Positions 1-8,622 of a stretch of DNA of 64,000 nt are shown piece by piece. Position 1 is the stretch's first letter; each line of letters begins with the position of its first letter. This stretch comes from Microbacterium oxydans. GTDB lineage: Bacteria; Actinomycetota; Actinomycetes; Actinomycetales; Microbacteriaceae. Position numbers and translations under genes: made by a program. Under the pieces are notes generated by a model. It was not told the origin of the DNA. It saw nothing but the letters and a program-made list of their open reading frames with translations, and made no database searches. Where the stretch lies: NCBI RefSeq assembly GCF_026559675.1, contig NZ_CP092891.1, positions 3,596,001-3,660,000 on the forward strand, read 5' to 3'.

Positions 1-916
1 GCCAGACGAAGTTCGACTGCGAGTCCGGCACGTCCCAGCCCTGCGCGCGGAGGCCGGCCACCAGGCGCCCGCGCCGCTCGACGATCACGGCGACGCGCTC
101 GAGCAGCTCGGCCTCGGCGTCGAGGCTCGCGATCGCGGCGTTCTCGGCGGCGGACGTGACGGACAGCGGGATGCCGGTGGTCCGGGCGGCGTCGAGGACC
201 TTCTCGTGCCCGATCGCGTAGCCGATCCGGAGGCCGGCGAGACCGTAGGCCTTCGAGAAGGTGCGCAGCACCACGACGTTCGGGTGCTGCTCGAACACGC
301 GCTCCGCGAGGCCGTCGACGGCGTCGGGCGCCGTCACGAACTCGGCGTACGCCTCGTCGAGGATGATCAGGACGTCGTTCGGGACGCGCTCGACGAAAGC
401 GGCGAACTCGGCGCTCGTGATGATCGGGCCGGTCGGGTTGTTCGGCGTGCACAGGATGATCGCGCGGGTGCGATCGGTGACGGCATCCGCCATCGCGTCG
501 AGGTCGTGACGGGAGTCGGCGGTGAGCGGCACCGGAACCCCGGTCGCACCGGCCACGAGGGGCAGGCTCGGGTAGGCCTCGAACGAGCGCCACGCGTAGA
601 TGACCTCGTCGCCCACGGATGCGGTCGCCAGGATCAGCTGGTGCAGGATCGCGACACTGCCGGAGGCGACGTGCACCTGGTCGGGCCCGACGCCGTAGCG
701 CGCACCGAGTCGCTCGCGCAGGCGCGCCGCGGTCGCGTCCGGGTACCGGTTCATCGGCGTCGTGCGCTGCAGCGCCTCGACCACCGACGGCAGCGGATCG
801 AACGGGTTCTCGTTGCTCGAGAGCTTGAACGCATCGGGACCGGCCTGCTTGCCCTGGCGGTACGGCGCGAGAGCGGCGATGGCGGGACGGATACGGGGCA
901 GGATCGGCTCGGTCAC
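1..916 (-). CDS. hisC: Histidinol-phosphate / aromatic aminotransferase, 3' end outside window
   Basis: PLP-dependent fold-type I aminotransferase of the HisC/Pat group, which transfers an amino group from glutamate to imidazole-acetol phosphate or an aromatic keto acid in the cytoplasm. The GTG start at 916 gives an N-terminus followed by the family signature [12 protein letters not shown]. The PLP-lysine motif [16 protein letters not shown] is visible near 230-290. About 305 of the usual 350-370 residues are inside the window; the C-terminus lies beyond the left edge. It is not next to other his genes here, so the Pat (phenylalanine aminotransferase) role is equally possible. Its 5' end faces the holin-like gene across about 120 bases. 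Confidence 0.85.
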   Translation of the reverse strand, partial: MTEPILPRIRPAIAALAPYRQGKQAGPDAFKLSSNENPFDPLPSVVEALQRTTPMNRYPDATAARLRERLGARYGVGPDQVHVASGSVAILHQLILATASVGDEVIYAWRSFEAYPSLPLVAGATGVPVPLTADSRHDLDAMADAVTDRTRAIILCTPNNPTGPIITSAEFAAFVERVPNDVLIILDEAYAEFVTAPDAVDGLAERVFEQHPNVVVLRTFSKAYGLAGLRIGYAIGHEKVLDAARTTGIPLSVTSAAENAAIASLDAEAELLERVAVIVERRGRLVAGLRAQGWDVPDSQSNFVW

Positions 917-1035
917 GAGGTCGAGTCTACGAGAGTCGGTCGGAGCCGAAACAGGGCGGACAGGTCATCGCCGCGCACACCCCGAGGACACCGCGGGCTG
1001 ACACCCGCAGGCGTCCGTGGGACACTGGTCGGACT

Positions 1036-1440
1036 ATGCGCTTCATCATCCGCGTCGTCGTCAACGCCTTCGCCCTCTGGGTCGTCACGCTGATCCCTGC
1101 CCTGCAGGTCACGATCACCGCGTTCCCTCCCGGTGAGACCCTGCAGCTGGTCCTGACCCTGCTCGCGGTGGCCGCGATCTTCGCGCTGGTGAACACCATC
1201 ATCGGCACGGTCGTGAAGATCGTCGCCTTCCCGCTCTACATCATCACGTTCGGCCTGATCGGCTTCCTGATCAACGGCTTCCTGCTGTGGCTGACCGCGT
1301 GGATCACGAGCGGCTTCGGCTGGGGCCTCACCGTCGGCGACTTCTGGTGGGGCGTGCTCGCAGCGCTCATCATCTCGGTGATCAACGGCATCTTCGGCTT
1401 CATCCTGCGCCCGCAGAGCAAGAGCTCCCGCCGCGACTGA
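1036..1440 (+). CDS. Small four-helix membrane protein, phage holin family 4 type
   Basis: A 134-residue protein that is almost entirely hydrophobic, with four predicted membrane helices and short loops, ending in a basic tail (RPQSKSSRRD). The pattern and the sequence FGLIGFLINGFLLWL resemble the actinobacterial '4TM phage holin superfamily IV' (PF04020-like) proteins. These are chromosomal housekeeping proteins of unknown role rather than true holins. There are no phage genes nearby, which argues against a lysis function. The ATG at 1036 is the only good start. Confidence 0.75.
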   Translation: MRFIIRVVVNAFALWVVTLIPALQVTITAFPPGETLQLVLTLLAVAAIFALVNTIIGTVVKIVAFPLYIITFGLIGFLINGFLLWLTAWITSGFGWGLTVGDFWWGVLAALIISVINGIFGFILRPQSKSSRRD

Positions 1441-1448
1441 GTCGAGCG

Positions 1449-1850
1449 CTACTCGGTCGGACAGAGCCGAAGCGGGCTGACCTCCGCGAGGAACTCGAAG
1501 TCACGATCGCCGTGCAGCAGCGCCACGTCGCTGCGGATCGCCACGGCCGCGATCAGGCAGTCGGTCATGCTCCGGATCGGGTGCCCGTTGAGCGCGGACG
1601 CACGGTACAGGTCGGCGGCGTCCCGGAAGTCGCCCACCGGGTCGATCCCGATCAGCGGCAGCCCGTTCGTCAACACCTCCACCCTCGCCCGCTCCCGCGG
1701 CCTGGCGGCGCCCGCCAGGAGCTCCATGATCACCGGTTCCGTGATCGCGAGGTCTGCCCCCTCGGCGATCAGCCCGTTCAGCTGCTCGGCGGCCGGTGAG
1801 TCGGTCCCGCGGAGATAGGCGATCCAGACGGAGGTGTCGACGAGGATCAC
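1449..1850 (-). CDS. vapC: VapC-type PIN-domain ribonuclease toxin
   Basis: A 133-residue PIN-domain protein, probably an endoribonuclease toxin neutralised by the VapB encoded just before it. Residues expected to coordinate the catalytic metal are present: D5 in [10 protein letters not shown]43 in VIMELLAG, D97 in SMTDCLIA and D115/D117 in HGDRDF. The GTG start at 1850 overlaps the antitoxin stop in a GTGA quartet, so the two are translationally coupled. Length is normal for VapC. The target RNA cannot be read from the sequence; related toxins cut tRNA anticodon loops or rRNA. Confidence 0.9.
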   Translation of the reverse strand: MILVDTSVWIAYLRGTDSPAAEQLNGLIAEGADLAITEPVIMELLAGAARPRERARVEVLTNGLPLIGIDPVGDFRDAADLYRASALNGHPIRSMTDCLIAAVAIRSDVALLHGDRDFEFLAEVSPLRLCPTE

Positions 1851-2065
1851 TCGTCGCCCCAGGACGCCGGTGCGTCGTCGCGCATCGCGTCGAGATCGCC
1901 GCTCCAGCCCGTCCCCCGCAGGCCGAGGAGGAACTCCTTCGTCAGGGGCACTCCGACGAGGCGGCGGAGCGCGAGATCGACGGCCTCCTTCTTGGTGGAG
2001 AGGCTGTACCTGCGCATCACCTCACGCACCAGGTCTTCGTCGATGTCGATGTTCGTGCGCGCCAT
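1847..2065 (-). CDS. vapB: VapB-type antitoxin
   Basis: A 72-residue protein beginning [13 protein letters not shown], typical of the short VapB antitoxins of the DUF2191 type: an N-terminal ribbon-helix-helix-like DNA-binding half ([15 protein letters not shown]) and a C-terminal toxin-binding tail (SWGDE). The ATG at 2065 is preferred over an in-frame ATG 42 bases upstream because it gives the conserved N-terminus. It is co-transcribed with and overlaps vapC by 4 bases. It probably represses the pair by binding the promoter around 2066-2110. Confidence 0.88.
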   Translation of the reverse strand: MARTNIDIDEDLVREVMRRYSLSTKKEAVDLALRRLVGVPLTKEFLLGLRGTGWSGDLDAMRDDAPASWGDE

Positions 2066-2109
2066 ACACCGACCGTACACCTCGGATACACCCTCGGTCA
2101 GAGTCATGC

Positions 2110-3426
2110 TCAGCGCCTCCGCTCCGCGTGGTACTCGGTGCGTTCGATCTCGACCGCCTCGCCGAGTTCCTCCCAGTAGTCGTCGAGAGCCTCGGCGCGC
2201 GGGTCGTCCGAGGCATCCACCAGCTCGGCGGTCTCGATGTAGGTCTCGATGCCGTGCGCCTGCAGCGTCAGGTCCTGGAAACCGTCGTGCGGGTCACCGA
2301 CCCTGCTCGCGGTGAAGCTGTCGTCCGACCCGGTCCCCGCCGCCGAGCCGCCCACCGCCAACCCGGAGACGAGGTCGTCGGTGTGGCGGAGCTGGATCAG
2401 CGTCTGGTCGTCGCCGAGCGTCGACTCGGTGGGGCTCCCCGCGGTCAGCTGCATCGAGACGTCGTACTCGCTCTCCATCGCCAGGTGGGTGGCGATCATC
2501 CCGCTCTGGGAGTAGGCGACCACGTCGACCCGGTCGCCCGGTTCCGCCCCCGCGGCGTCCAGCGCCTCGAGCGTGGCCCGATACGAGGCCGAGGTGCGCC
2601 CCTGGTAGAGCTGCACGTTCGACTTCATGTCCCACGGCTCCGCCTGCCCCGCGTGCCAGGGCGAGGCGTTCTGCGTGCCCTTCAGGTAGGTCACGAAGCG
2701 CGTCGCACCGTCGGCCATCGTGTACTTCTCGACCGCCACCTGCGCACTCCCCGACGGCAGCCGACGGAAGGCGCCGGCGACGCTCGTGAGCGCGGACGGC
2801 CGCGACGTCTTCCCCGCGGTCACGCGCACCGGGTCGCCTCTCCCGGTCAGCGTCATGCCAGGCAGCACCTTCCCGAACCCCGTCGCACCCCCGACGATCG
2901 CTCCGGCCATGAACACCGGCGGGAGCAGGCCGCCCAGGTCGAACTGATCGCCCAGCCCCTCGAAGCGACGCCCTTCCCAACCGGACACCAGTCCGTCGGC
3001 GATGGCCCCGATCCGTTCGTCGCCCGCGAGCAGCCGCGCCAGCCGGATCCGGATCACGCCCGCCGCCACCGCATCCGTGAGGGCCAGCGCCTCGGCCCGC
3101 GCCCGCAGCTCGACCACCTCGAACGCCTCCGCCATCAGGAGCGTCCCCGCGCACGCCTCCTCCAGCTCACCACGCAGCGAGCCGAGCCGCTCCCCGCTGC
3201 GGCGCAGCGCCCCGCCGTCGACGTGCGAGAAGAGCTCCGGCTCCGACACGACGAGCGCGTGCGCGCGGTCCACGGCGGCGCGCGCCTCGTCGAGCTGGGC
3301 CGCCACCCCGCGCACCCGGGCGCCGACGTCGCGCAGCTGCTCGGTGTCGACCGCGATCGCCCCTCCGTGATCGATGCTGAGGCCGTCGGCGGACGCGGCG
3401 GCGCTCGCACCGACGACGCGGCTCAC
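2110..3426 (-). CDS. Alpha/beta-hydrolase-like protein with a helical WXG-like N-terminus
   Basis: A 438-residue protein I do not recognise by name. Residues from about 20 to 125 are alanine/glutamate-rich helices reminiscent of WXG100/ESX-type helical hairpins. The C-terminal half has a lipase-like strand-elbow [11 protein letters not shown] with a candidate nucleophile serine; the first glycine of G-x-S-x-G is replaced by alanine. It is followed by D/H-rich stretches ([16 protein letters not shown]) that could complete a triad. No signal peptide. The GTG at 3426 is chosen because it overlaps the upstream stop in GTGA, implying coupling to the 87-residue partner. A role in surface or type-VII-like processes is only a guess. 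Confidence 0.7.
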   Translation of the reverse strand: MSRVVGASAAASADGLSIDHGGAIAVDTEQLRDVGARVRGVAAQLDEARAAVDRAHALVVSEPELFSHVDGGALRRSGERLGSLRGELEEACAGTLLMAEAFEVVELRARAEALALTDAVAAGVIRIRLARLLAGDERIGAIADGLVSGWEGRRFEGLGDQFDLGGLLPPVFMAGAIVGGATGFGKVLPGMTLTGRGDPVRVTAGKTSRPSALTSVAGAFRRLPSGSAQVAVEKYTMADGATRFVTYLKGTQNASPWHAGQAEPWDMKSNVQLYQGRTSASYRATLEALDAAGAEPGDRVDVVAYSQSGMIATHLAMESEYDVSMQLTAGSPTESTLGDDQTLIQLRHTDDLVSGLAVGGSAAGTGSDDSFTASRVGDPHDGFQDLTLQAHGIETYIETAELVDASDDPRAEALDDYWEELGEAVEIERTEYHAERRR

Positions 3427-3686
3427 TCGCCCGCTCCCGCGTCGAGCTCCCACTGGCGCACCCGCAGCTCGCCGATCTCGGCACCCGCGTCGTCACGCAG
3501 CCGCCCGAGCAGCTCATGCAGGGCGCGGAGCCCCTCGGACTCCCAGTCGGTGTCGGCGGCGAGGGGCACAAGGGCGGATCCGGCGTGCTCCAGCGCCGAG
3601 AGGGCCGCGCCGATCTCCCCGCTGACCAGCATCCAGATCCAGAGCTCGTGAGAGGCGACGGCGGGGTCGTGTGCGAGGGAGAACAT
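3423..3686 (-). CDS. Small helical protein, partner of the hydrolase-like gene
   Basis: An 87-residue, probably all-helical, acidic protein without cysteines or a signal peptide; not recognised. It is the first gene of a two-gene unit and its stop overlaps the start of the hydrolase-like gene by 4 bases. Fixed coupling of a small helical protein with a larger protein carrying a WXG-like N-terminus suggests that they bind each other, perhaps as a WXG100-type pair. No W-x-G motif is actually visible. Confidence 0.6.
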   Translation of the reverse strand: MFSLAHDPAVASHELWIWMLVSGEIGAALSALEHAGSALVPLAADTDWESEGLRALHELLGRLRDDAGAEIGELRVRQWELDAGAGE

Positions 3687-3832
3687 GCCGTCAGCCTCTG
3701 CGATGTGCGGGGTCTCACGCGGCCCAGATCACGCGACCGGTGGAGAGTCTCACGGTGCTTCCGCGCGTGCAGAGGCGGTGCCCGTGGCTGTCCGCGCTGG
3801 GCAGGAGAGCCGCAGGCGGGCAGAATGTATCT

Positions 3833-4345
3833 GTGACATCCCCGGATCCCTTCCGCGTGATCTTCGTCTGCACGGGGAACATCTGCCGCTCTCCCATGGC
3901 CGAGATCGTGTTCCGCGACCTCGCCGAACGCCAGGGACTCGGCTCGCGCATCGTCTCGCGCAGCGCCGGCACGGGCGACTGGCACCTCGGCGAACGCGCC
4001 GATCACCGCACGATCGACTCCCTGGCCCGCCGCGGCTACGACGGCTCGCAGCACCGCGCCCGGCAGTTCACCGCCGCGACCTTCGCCGACAACGACCTCG
4101 TGGTCGCCCTCGACCGCACGCACGAGCGCATCCTGCGGGAGTGGGCGCACGACGAAGACGAGGAGGGGAAGGTCACGCTCCTGCTGGCCTTCGACCCGAA
4201 CGCCTCGACCCACGACGTGCCCGATCCCTACTACGCGGGCACGGACATGTTCGATTCCGTGCTCGGTATGATTGAGGCGGCGACTCGGGGCCTGTTCCGC
4301 CAGCTCGAACCCGCTCTGCGTCTCCCCCGCACGCCCCGCATCTGA
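3833..4345 (+). CDS. Low-molecular-weight protein-tyrosine-phosphatase family protein
   Basis: A 170-residue cytoplasmic phosphatase or arsenate-reductase-like protein. The P-loop VCTGNICRSP (C-x5-R) follows the first strand and the general-acid region DPYY sits near residue 126. It probably dephosphorylates protein tyrosines or small phosphoesters. The GTG at 3833 starts immediately before the conserved FRVIFVCTGN strand. A -10-like AGAATG lies several bases upstream with no clear Shine-Dalgarno, suggesting a leaderless message. It is followed after only 23 bases by purB, with which it may be co-transcribed. Confidence 0.85.
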   Translation: MTSPDPFRVIFVCTGNICRSPMAEIVFRDLAERQGLGSRIVSRSAGTGDWHLGERADHRTIDSLARRGYDGSQHRARQFTAATFADNDLVVALDRTHERILREWAHDEDEEGKVTLLLAFDPNASTHDVPDPYYAGTDMFDSVLGMIEAATRGLFRQLEPALRLPRTPRI

Positions 4346-4368
4346 GGGGCCCGATCAGGAGGACTCCC

Positions 4369-5751
4369 CTGACTTTCCAGCCCTCGCTCCCGCCGCAGCC
4401 CCTGAGCCCTCTCGACGGTCGCTACCGCGGCGCCGTCACCGGACTCGCCGACTTCCTGTCCGAGGCGGGCCTGAACCGGGCTCGCGTCGAGGTCGAGGTG
4501 GAGTGGCTGATCGCCCTCACCGACCGCTCGCTGTTCGAGACCTCCCCGCTGTCAGACGCCGACAAGGAGCGTCTGCGCGCGCTGTACCGCGACTTCGGCC
4601 AGGCCGAGATCGACTGGCTCGCCGAGAAGGAAGCCGTCACGCAGCACGACGTGAAGGCGATCGAGTACCTGGTGCGCGACCGGCTCTCGACCCTCGGGCT
4701 CGACGGCATCGCCGAGCTCACGCACTTCGCCGCCACGAGCGAGGACATCAACTCCGCCTCCTACGCCCTGACCGTGAAGCGCGCGGTCGAGGAGGTCTGG
4801 CTCCCGGCCCTCGACACCGTGATCGCGAAGCTGCGCGAGCTGGCGGTCGAGCATGCCGACGCCGCGATGCTGTCCCGCACGCACGGCCAGCCCGCCACGC
4901 CCTCGACCATGGGCAAGGAGCTCGCGGTCTTCGCCTGGCGCCTCGAGCGCGTGCGCGGCCAGATCGCCGCCTCCGACTACCTGGCGAAGTTCTCCGGCGC
5001 GACCGGCACCTGGTCGGCGCACCTCGCGGCCGACCCCGACGCCGACTGGCCGACCATCGCCCGCGAGTACATCGAGGGCCTGGGGCTCGGCTTCAACATC
5101 CTCACCACCCAGATCGAGTCGCACGACTGGCAGGTCGAGCTCTACGACCGCGTCCGTCACGCCGGCGGCATCCTGCACAACCTCGCCACCGACATCTGGA
5201 CCTACATCTCGCTCGGCTACTTCGCGCAGATCCCTGTCGCCGGGGCCACCGGGTCGTCGACGATGCCGCACAAGATCAATCCGATCCGCTTCGAGAACGC
5301 CGAGGCCAACCTCGAGATCTCGGGTGCCCTGCTCGCCTCGCTCGGCCAGACGCTGGTCACCAGCCGCCTGCAGCGCGACCTCACCGACTCCACCACGCAG
5401 CGCAACATCGGCGTCGCGTTCGGGCACTCGCTGCTCGCGCTCGACAACCTGTGCCGCGGCCTGAACGCGATCTCGCTGTCGCGCGACGTGCTGCTGGCCG
5501 ACCTCGACGTGAACTGGGAGGTGCTCGCCGAGGCCATCCAGACGGTCATCCGCGCCGAGGTCGTCGCCGGACGATCCACGATCACGGACCCGTACGCGCT
5601 GCTCAAGGAGCTGACGCGCGGTCACCGTGTGGGCGCGGCCGACCTCGCCGAGTTCGTGCAGGGTCTCGAGATCGGCGACGCCGCCAAGCAGCGTCTGCTC
5701 GCGCTCACCCCCGCGACCTACACGGGCATCGCGGAGCGCCTCGCCCGCTGA
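4369..5751 (+). CDS. purB: Adenylosuccinate lyase, apparent CTG start
   Basis: Adenylosuccinate lyase (460 residues) acts twice in purine synthesis, cleaving SAICAR and adenylosuccinate to release fumarate. The N-terminal signature LSPLDGRYRGAV and the fumarase/aspartase superfamily signature GSSTMPHKINPIRFEN (near 5245-5300) are intact, and length is normal. The conserved N-terminus lies upstream of the first GTG (4498). No ATG, GTG or TTG precedes it in frame before the preceding gene, but a perfect AGGAGG (4357-4362) sits six bases before CTG 4369, giving the start MTFQPSLPPQPLSPLDG. Translation from CTG is therefore inferred. Confidence 0.93.
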   Translation: MTFQPSLPPQPLSPLDGRYRGAVTGLADFLSEAGLNRARVEVEVEWLIALTDRSLFETSPLSDADKERLRALYRDFGQAEIDWLAEKEAVTQHDVKAIEYLVRDRLSTLGLDGIAELTHFAATSEDINSASYALTVKRAVEEVWLPALDTVIAKLRELAVEHADAAMLSRTHGQPATPSTMGKELAVFAWRLERVRGQIAASDYLAKFSGATGTWSAHLAADPDADWPTIAREYIEGLGLGFNILTTQIESHDWQVELYDRVRHAGGILHNLATDIWTYISLGYFAQIPVAGATGSSTMPHKINPIRFENAEANLEISGALLASLGQTLVTSRLQRDLTDSTTQRNIGVAFGHSLLALDNLCRGLNAISLSRDVLLADLDVNWEVLAEAIQTVIRAEVVAGRSTITDPYALLKELTRGHRVGAADLAEFVQGLEIGDAAKQRLLALTPATYTGIAERLAR

Positions 5752-5769
5752 CCCGGGTTCCGCCCCCGC

Positions 5770-5796
5770 TGCACTCCGGCACGATCGCCGAGTGCA
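5770..5796. terminator. Hairpin between convergent purB and MFS genes
   Basis: TGCACTC (5770-5776) pairs with GAGTGCA (5790-5796). An inner GGC/GCC pair extends the stem after a one-base bulge. It lies between two convergent stop codons and could end transcription from both sides. There is no T-tract, as is common in high-GC actinobacteria. Confidence 0.5.
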
Positions 5797-5803
5797 CGGG
5801 GGG

Positions 5804-7237
5804 CTAGGGCGCGGGCTCCCCGGAGTGCGCCTCCACGGTGTCCTTCGGCATGAAGGCGGCGGCCAGCAGGGTGAGCACGGCGGTCACGGCGACCGCGACG
5901 AACACCCAGACCGAGGCGTGGATGATCGTGTCGGGGTCGTCGGGCCCGGCGCCCTGCGCGATGACCGCGTTCGAGATCGCCCCGAACACCGCGACGCCCA
6001 CGGCGCTCCCCGCCGAGCGCGCGAACGCGTTCATGCCGGTCACGGCGCCCCGCTCGCCCCAGCCCACCGAGGACTGCGCGGCGATGAGGGTCGGCGCGGC
6101 GCTCCATCCGAGTCCGAAGCCGAGCACGAACGCGATCAGCGCCATCACGTAGGGGTTCGGCCACGACGACACCGAGGCCAGGACGATCGCGGCGACGCTG
6201 GCGATGCTCATGCCGATCAGCGTGGTGCGGCGGAATCCGATGCGCAGGTACAGGCGGCCGACGTTCGCCGCGGCGATGGGCCACCCGAGCGTGAGGGCGG
6301 CGACGGCCAGGCCCGAGAGCAGCGGAGCGATCCCGAGCGAGCCCTCGAGGTAGGCGGGGGCGAAGCTGGTGACCCCGATCATGAGCGCGCCCACCCCGAG
6401 CGACACGAGCGTGGTGGTGAGGATGAGCGGTCGGGCCGCGAGGCGGAGGTCGACGATCGGCTCCGCGGCACGGCGCTCGACGACGGCGAAGAGCGCGAGC
6501 GCCACGAGGCCGACCCCGAAGCACAGCGCGCTCTGGACCGAGACCCAGGCCCAGGCGTTCCCGCCCTCCAGCATCCCGAGGATCAGACCGGTCAGCCCGA
6601 CCGTGAGGAGCACGGCGCCCGCGTAGTCGATCCGATGCCGGTGCGTCTGCTTCTCCTCCGTGTACTTGCGCAGGAGCATCCACGCGGCGATCAGGCAGAG
6701 AGGGATGTTCACCCAGAAGATCCAGCGCCAGGCGTCGAGCTGCGCGAAGACGCCGCCGAGGGCGGGACCGACGACGGAGGAGATCGCCCACACGCTCGCG
6801 ATGTAGCCCTGCACCTTCGCGCGCTCCGCGACCGTGTAGATGTCGCCGACGATGGTCATCGCCATGGGGGCCACCGCGCCGGCGCCGAGGCCCTGGACGA
6901 TGCGGAAGGCGATCAGCGCGGGCATGCTCCACGCGAATCCGCAGAGCACCGACCCGAGCAGGAACAGGGCGATGCCGAGGAGGATGATCGGCTTGCGGCC
7001 CACGGTGTCGGCGAACCGCGAGTAGATGGGCACGCTCACGGCCTGCGCCAGGAGGTACACCGAGAACAGCCACGGGAACTGCTGGTAGCTGCCGAGGTCG
7101 CGGACGATGCTCGGAACCGCGGTGGCCAGGATGGTGGCGTCGATGGCGATGAGTCCGGTGGCGAGCATCAGCGCGCCGAGGATCGGCCCTCGCTTCGACC
7201 GGAGTCCGATGGAGGTGCGGTCGACGGAGGCAGTCAC
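5804..7237 (-). CDS. MFS drug exporter, DHA2 (EmrB/QacA) type
   Basis: A 477-residue integral membrane protein with about 14 hydrophobic segments, consistent with the 14-TM proton/drug antiporters. It contains the A-loop-like motif RFADTVGRKPIILLG (motif A, G-x-x-x-D-x-x-G-R-K/R variant) near residues 74-90 and the motif-C-like GLGAGAVAPMAMTIV. The start ATG at 7237 gives a short cytoplasmic N-terminus (SIGLRSKRGPILGAL). No linked regulator is adjacent. The substrate is unknown; hydrophobic cations or antibiotics are typical for the family. Confidence 0.88.
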   Translation of the reverse strand: MTASVDRTSIGLRSKRGPILGALMLATGLIAIDATILATAVPSIVRDLGSYQQFPWLFSVYLLAQAVSVPIYSRFADTVGRKPIILLGIALFLLGSVLCGFAWSMPALIAFRIVQGLGAGAVAPMAMTIVGDIYTVAERAKVQGYIASVWAISSVVGPALGGVFAQLDAWRWIFWVNIPLCLIAAWMLLRKYTEEKQTHRHRIDYAGAVLLTVGLTGLILGMLEGGNAWAWVSVQSALCFGVGLVALALFAVVERRAAEPIVDLRLAARPLILTTTLVSLGVGALMIGVTSFAPAYLEGSLGIAPLLSGLAVAALTLGWPIAAANVGRLYLRIGFRRTTLIGMSIASVAAIVLASVSSWPNPYVMALIAFVLGFGLGWSAAPTLIAAQSSVGWGERGAVTGMNAFARSAGSAVGVAVFGAISNAVIAQGAGPDDPDTIIHASVWVFVAVAVTAVLTLLAAAFMPKDTVEAHSGEPAP

Positions 7238-7313
7238 CTCAGGGACAAGCGGTTGCGCGTCGCCGATATTCCGGAAGCACCCGGAAGACCGCCGCGGTCG
7301 GCCCGCCCGTCGG

Positions 7314-7670
7314 TCACGAGGAGGAGGTGCGACCGGGCTCCTCGGAGTCGGGGGTCTCGCCCTCGGGCTCCGGGTCGTACAGCACCGGGCGATCGATGGT
7401 CTTGGTGACGTCGGCGGGGTCGACGGCGAGGATCAGCATCGCCAGGACCAGCAGCGTGACGATGAACGCCCCGCCTCCGACCACGAGCCCCAGGGCGACC
7501 GGGGTGAGCCCGTCGTAGGTGCCGTTCGCGATCGACGCGTTGACCCGCGCGGTGAAGGCACCGGTCGAGACGAGCGTGACGATCATGGCGAAGATGCCGC
7601 AGGCCAGGGCGATCCCCAGCAGGTGCAGGGGGCGCAGGATGTCCCGACGGGTGGGTTTCTCGTCGCTCAT
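7314..7670 (-). CDS. Small two-helix membrane protein, unknown function
   Basis: A 118-residue protein with two predicted membrane helices (about 14-42 and 56-83) and an acidic, serine-ending cytoplasmic tail (PEPEGETPDSEEPG). The ATG at 7670 overlaps the stop of the preceding gene in an ATGA quartet, so it is the second gene of a two-gene unit with the HdeD-like protein. I recognise it only as a type of small membrane protein common in Microbacteriaceae. Confidence 0.75.
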   Translation of the reverse strand: MSDEKPTRRDILRPLHLLGIALACGIFAMIVTLVSTGAFTARVNASIANGTYDGLTPVALGLVVGGGAFIVTLLVLAMLILAVDPADVTKTIDRPVLYDPEPEGETPDSEEPGRTSSS

Positions 7671-8320
7671 CGCTGCTCTCCTCCATGCTCCGCCGGTGCG
7701 GTGCCGTGATTCGATTCGGGGGCCGCGGTGGCGGCATCCACCCGCTTCGGCGTCAGCCCGGCGATGCCGAGGAACACCGCGACGATCGCGGCATAGCCGC
7801 CGAACATCCCGACGCCGAGGATGATGCCGGACAGCACGAAGGTGCCGGCCTTCTCGATCGTGTACTCCTGCAGGAAGCCGGCCGGGATCAGCAGCAGGAC
7901 GATGCCGAGCAGGATGCCCAGCGCGCCGACCGTGATCGCGTCGCGCGCCAGGGTGTCGCCGGTGCGGCGTGCGCGGATGCCGGCGAGGAGCTCGATGCCT
8001 CCGCTGACGATCGCCCACACCGAGACCACGAAGAAGAACAGGTCATCCGAGCGCCAGGCCGGGATGCCGCTCACCATGCCGGCGACGACGCCGAGCGCCG
8101 CGAGCAGCACGTAAGACCAGCGCGACCCCGCCGGAAGGACCAGCCAGGCGGCGAGTGCCTGCACGAGGGCGGTCACGAAGACGAAGCCGCTGAAGACGGC
8201 GAGGCCGACCGGTGCGGAGTGGTCCGACGAGAACGTGATCATCAGCGCGGCGACCGCGGCGAACAGGGCGCGCAGCAATTGCACGTGGCGCATGGTGAAT
8301 GCGCGAGCAGGGGCAGACAT
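7667..8320 (-). CDS. HdeD-like multi-helix membrane protein
   Basis: A 217-residue protein with six to seven hydrophobic segments in a repeated helix-pair pattern (RSDDLFFFVVSVWAIVSGGI), as in DUF308/HdeD-type proteins. The C-terminus is hydrophilic and ends GGEQR. It is coupled by a 4-base overlap to the downstream small membrane protein. HdeD relatives are linked to acid or envelope stress, but that is family knowledge and not demonstrated here. Confidence 0.75.
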   Translation of the reverse strand: MSAPARAFTMRHVQLLRALFAAVAALMITFSSDHSAPVGLAVFSGFVFVTALVQALAAWLVLPAGSRWSYVLLAALGVVAGMVSGIPAWRSDDLFFFVVSVWAIVSGGIELLAGIRARRTGDTLARDAITVGALGILLGIVLLLIPAGFLQEYTIEKAGTFVLSGIILGVGMFGGYAAIVAVFLGIAGLTPKRVDAATAAPESNHGTAPAEHGGEQR

Positions 8321-8405
8321 GACGGTCCAGAGTCCTCCGGGGTGTTCCTCCCAGTCTACGCGGGGGCGCGGAGCGGTATCGCCCGGCGGCGGGCGGAGGA
8401 GGGTT

Positions 8406-8452
8406 TCGTGAAGCCCGGCGGATCTCCCCAGATCGATTGCCGGGCTTCACGA
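8406..8452. repeat. Perfect 14-bp inverted repeat in divergent intergenic region
   Basis: TCGTGAAGCCCGGC (8406-8419) is exactly complementary to 8439-8452, with a 19-base loop. It lies in the 302-base gap (8321-8622) between the divergent HdeD-like and HTH genes. No gene is seen in that gap; otherwise it holds only the two promoter regions. It could be an operator, a structured 5' leader or a mobile-repeat remnant. Confidence 0.75.
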
Positions 8453-8622
8453 CATACGCAGCAAGGGGGCATCACTGCGTCAGGCCGGTCAGTCGCAGGA
8501 TCGGGCACCCTGCCCGCGACGACGGCCAAGTGACCCCACGTGCCCACCCGGTCCCCTGAGGTTTGCGCATGCGGTCGTAAGCTCACTTTAGGGCGGTTCG
8601 CTTCACATACCGGACGGGGGCT

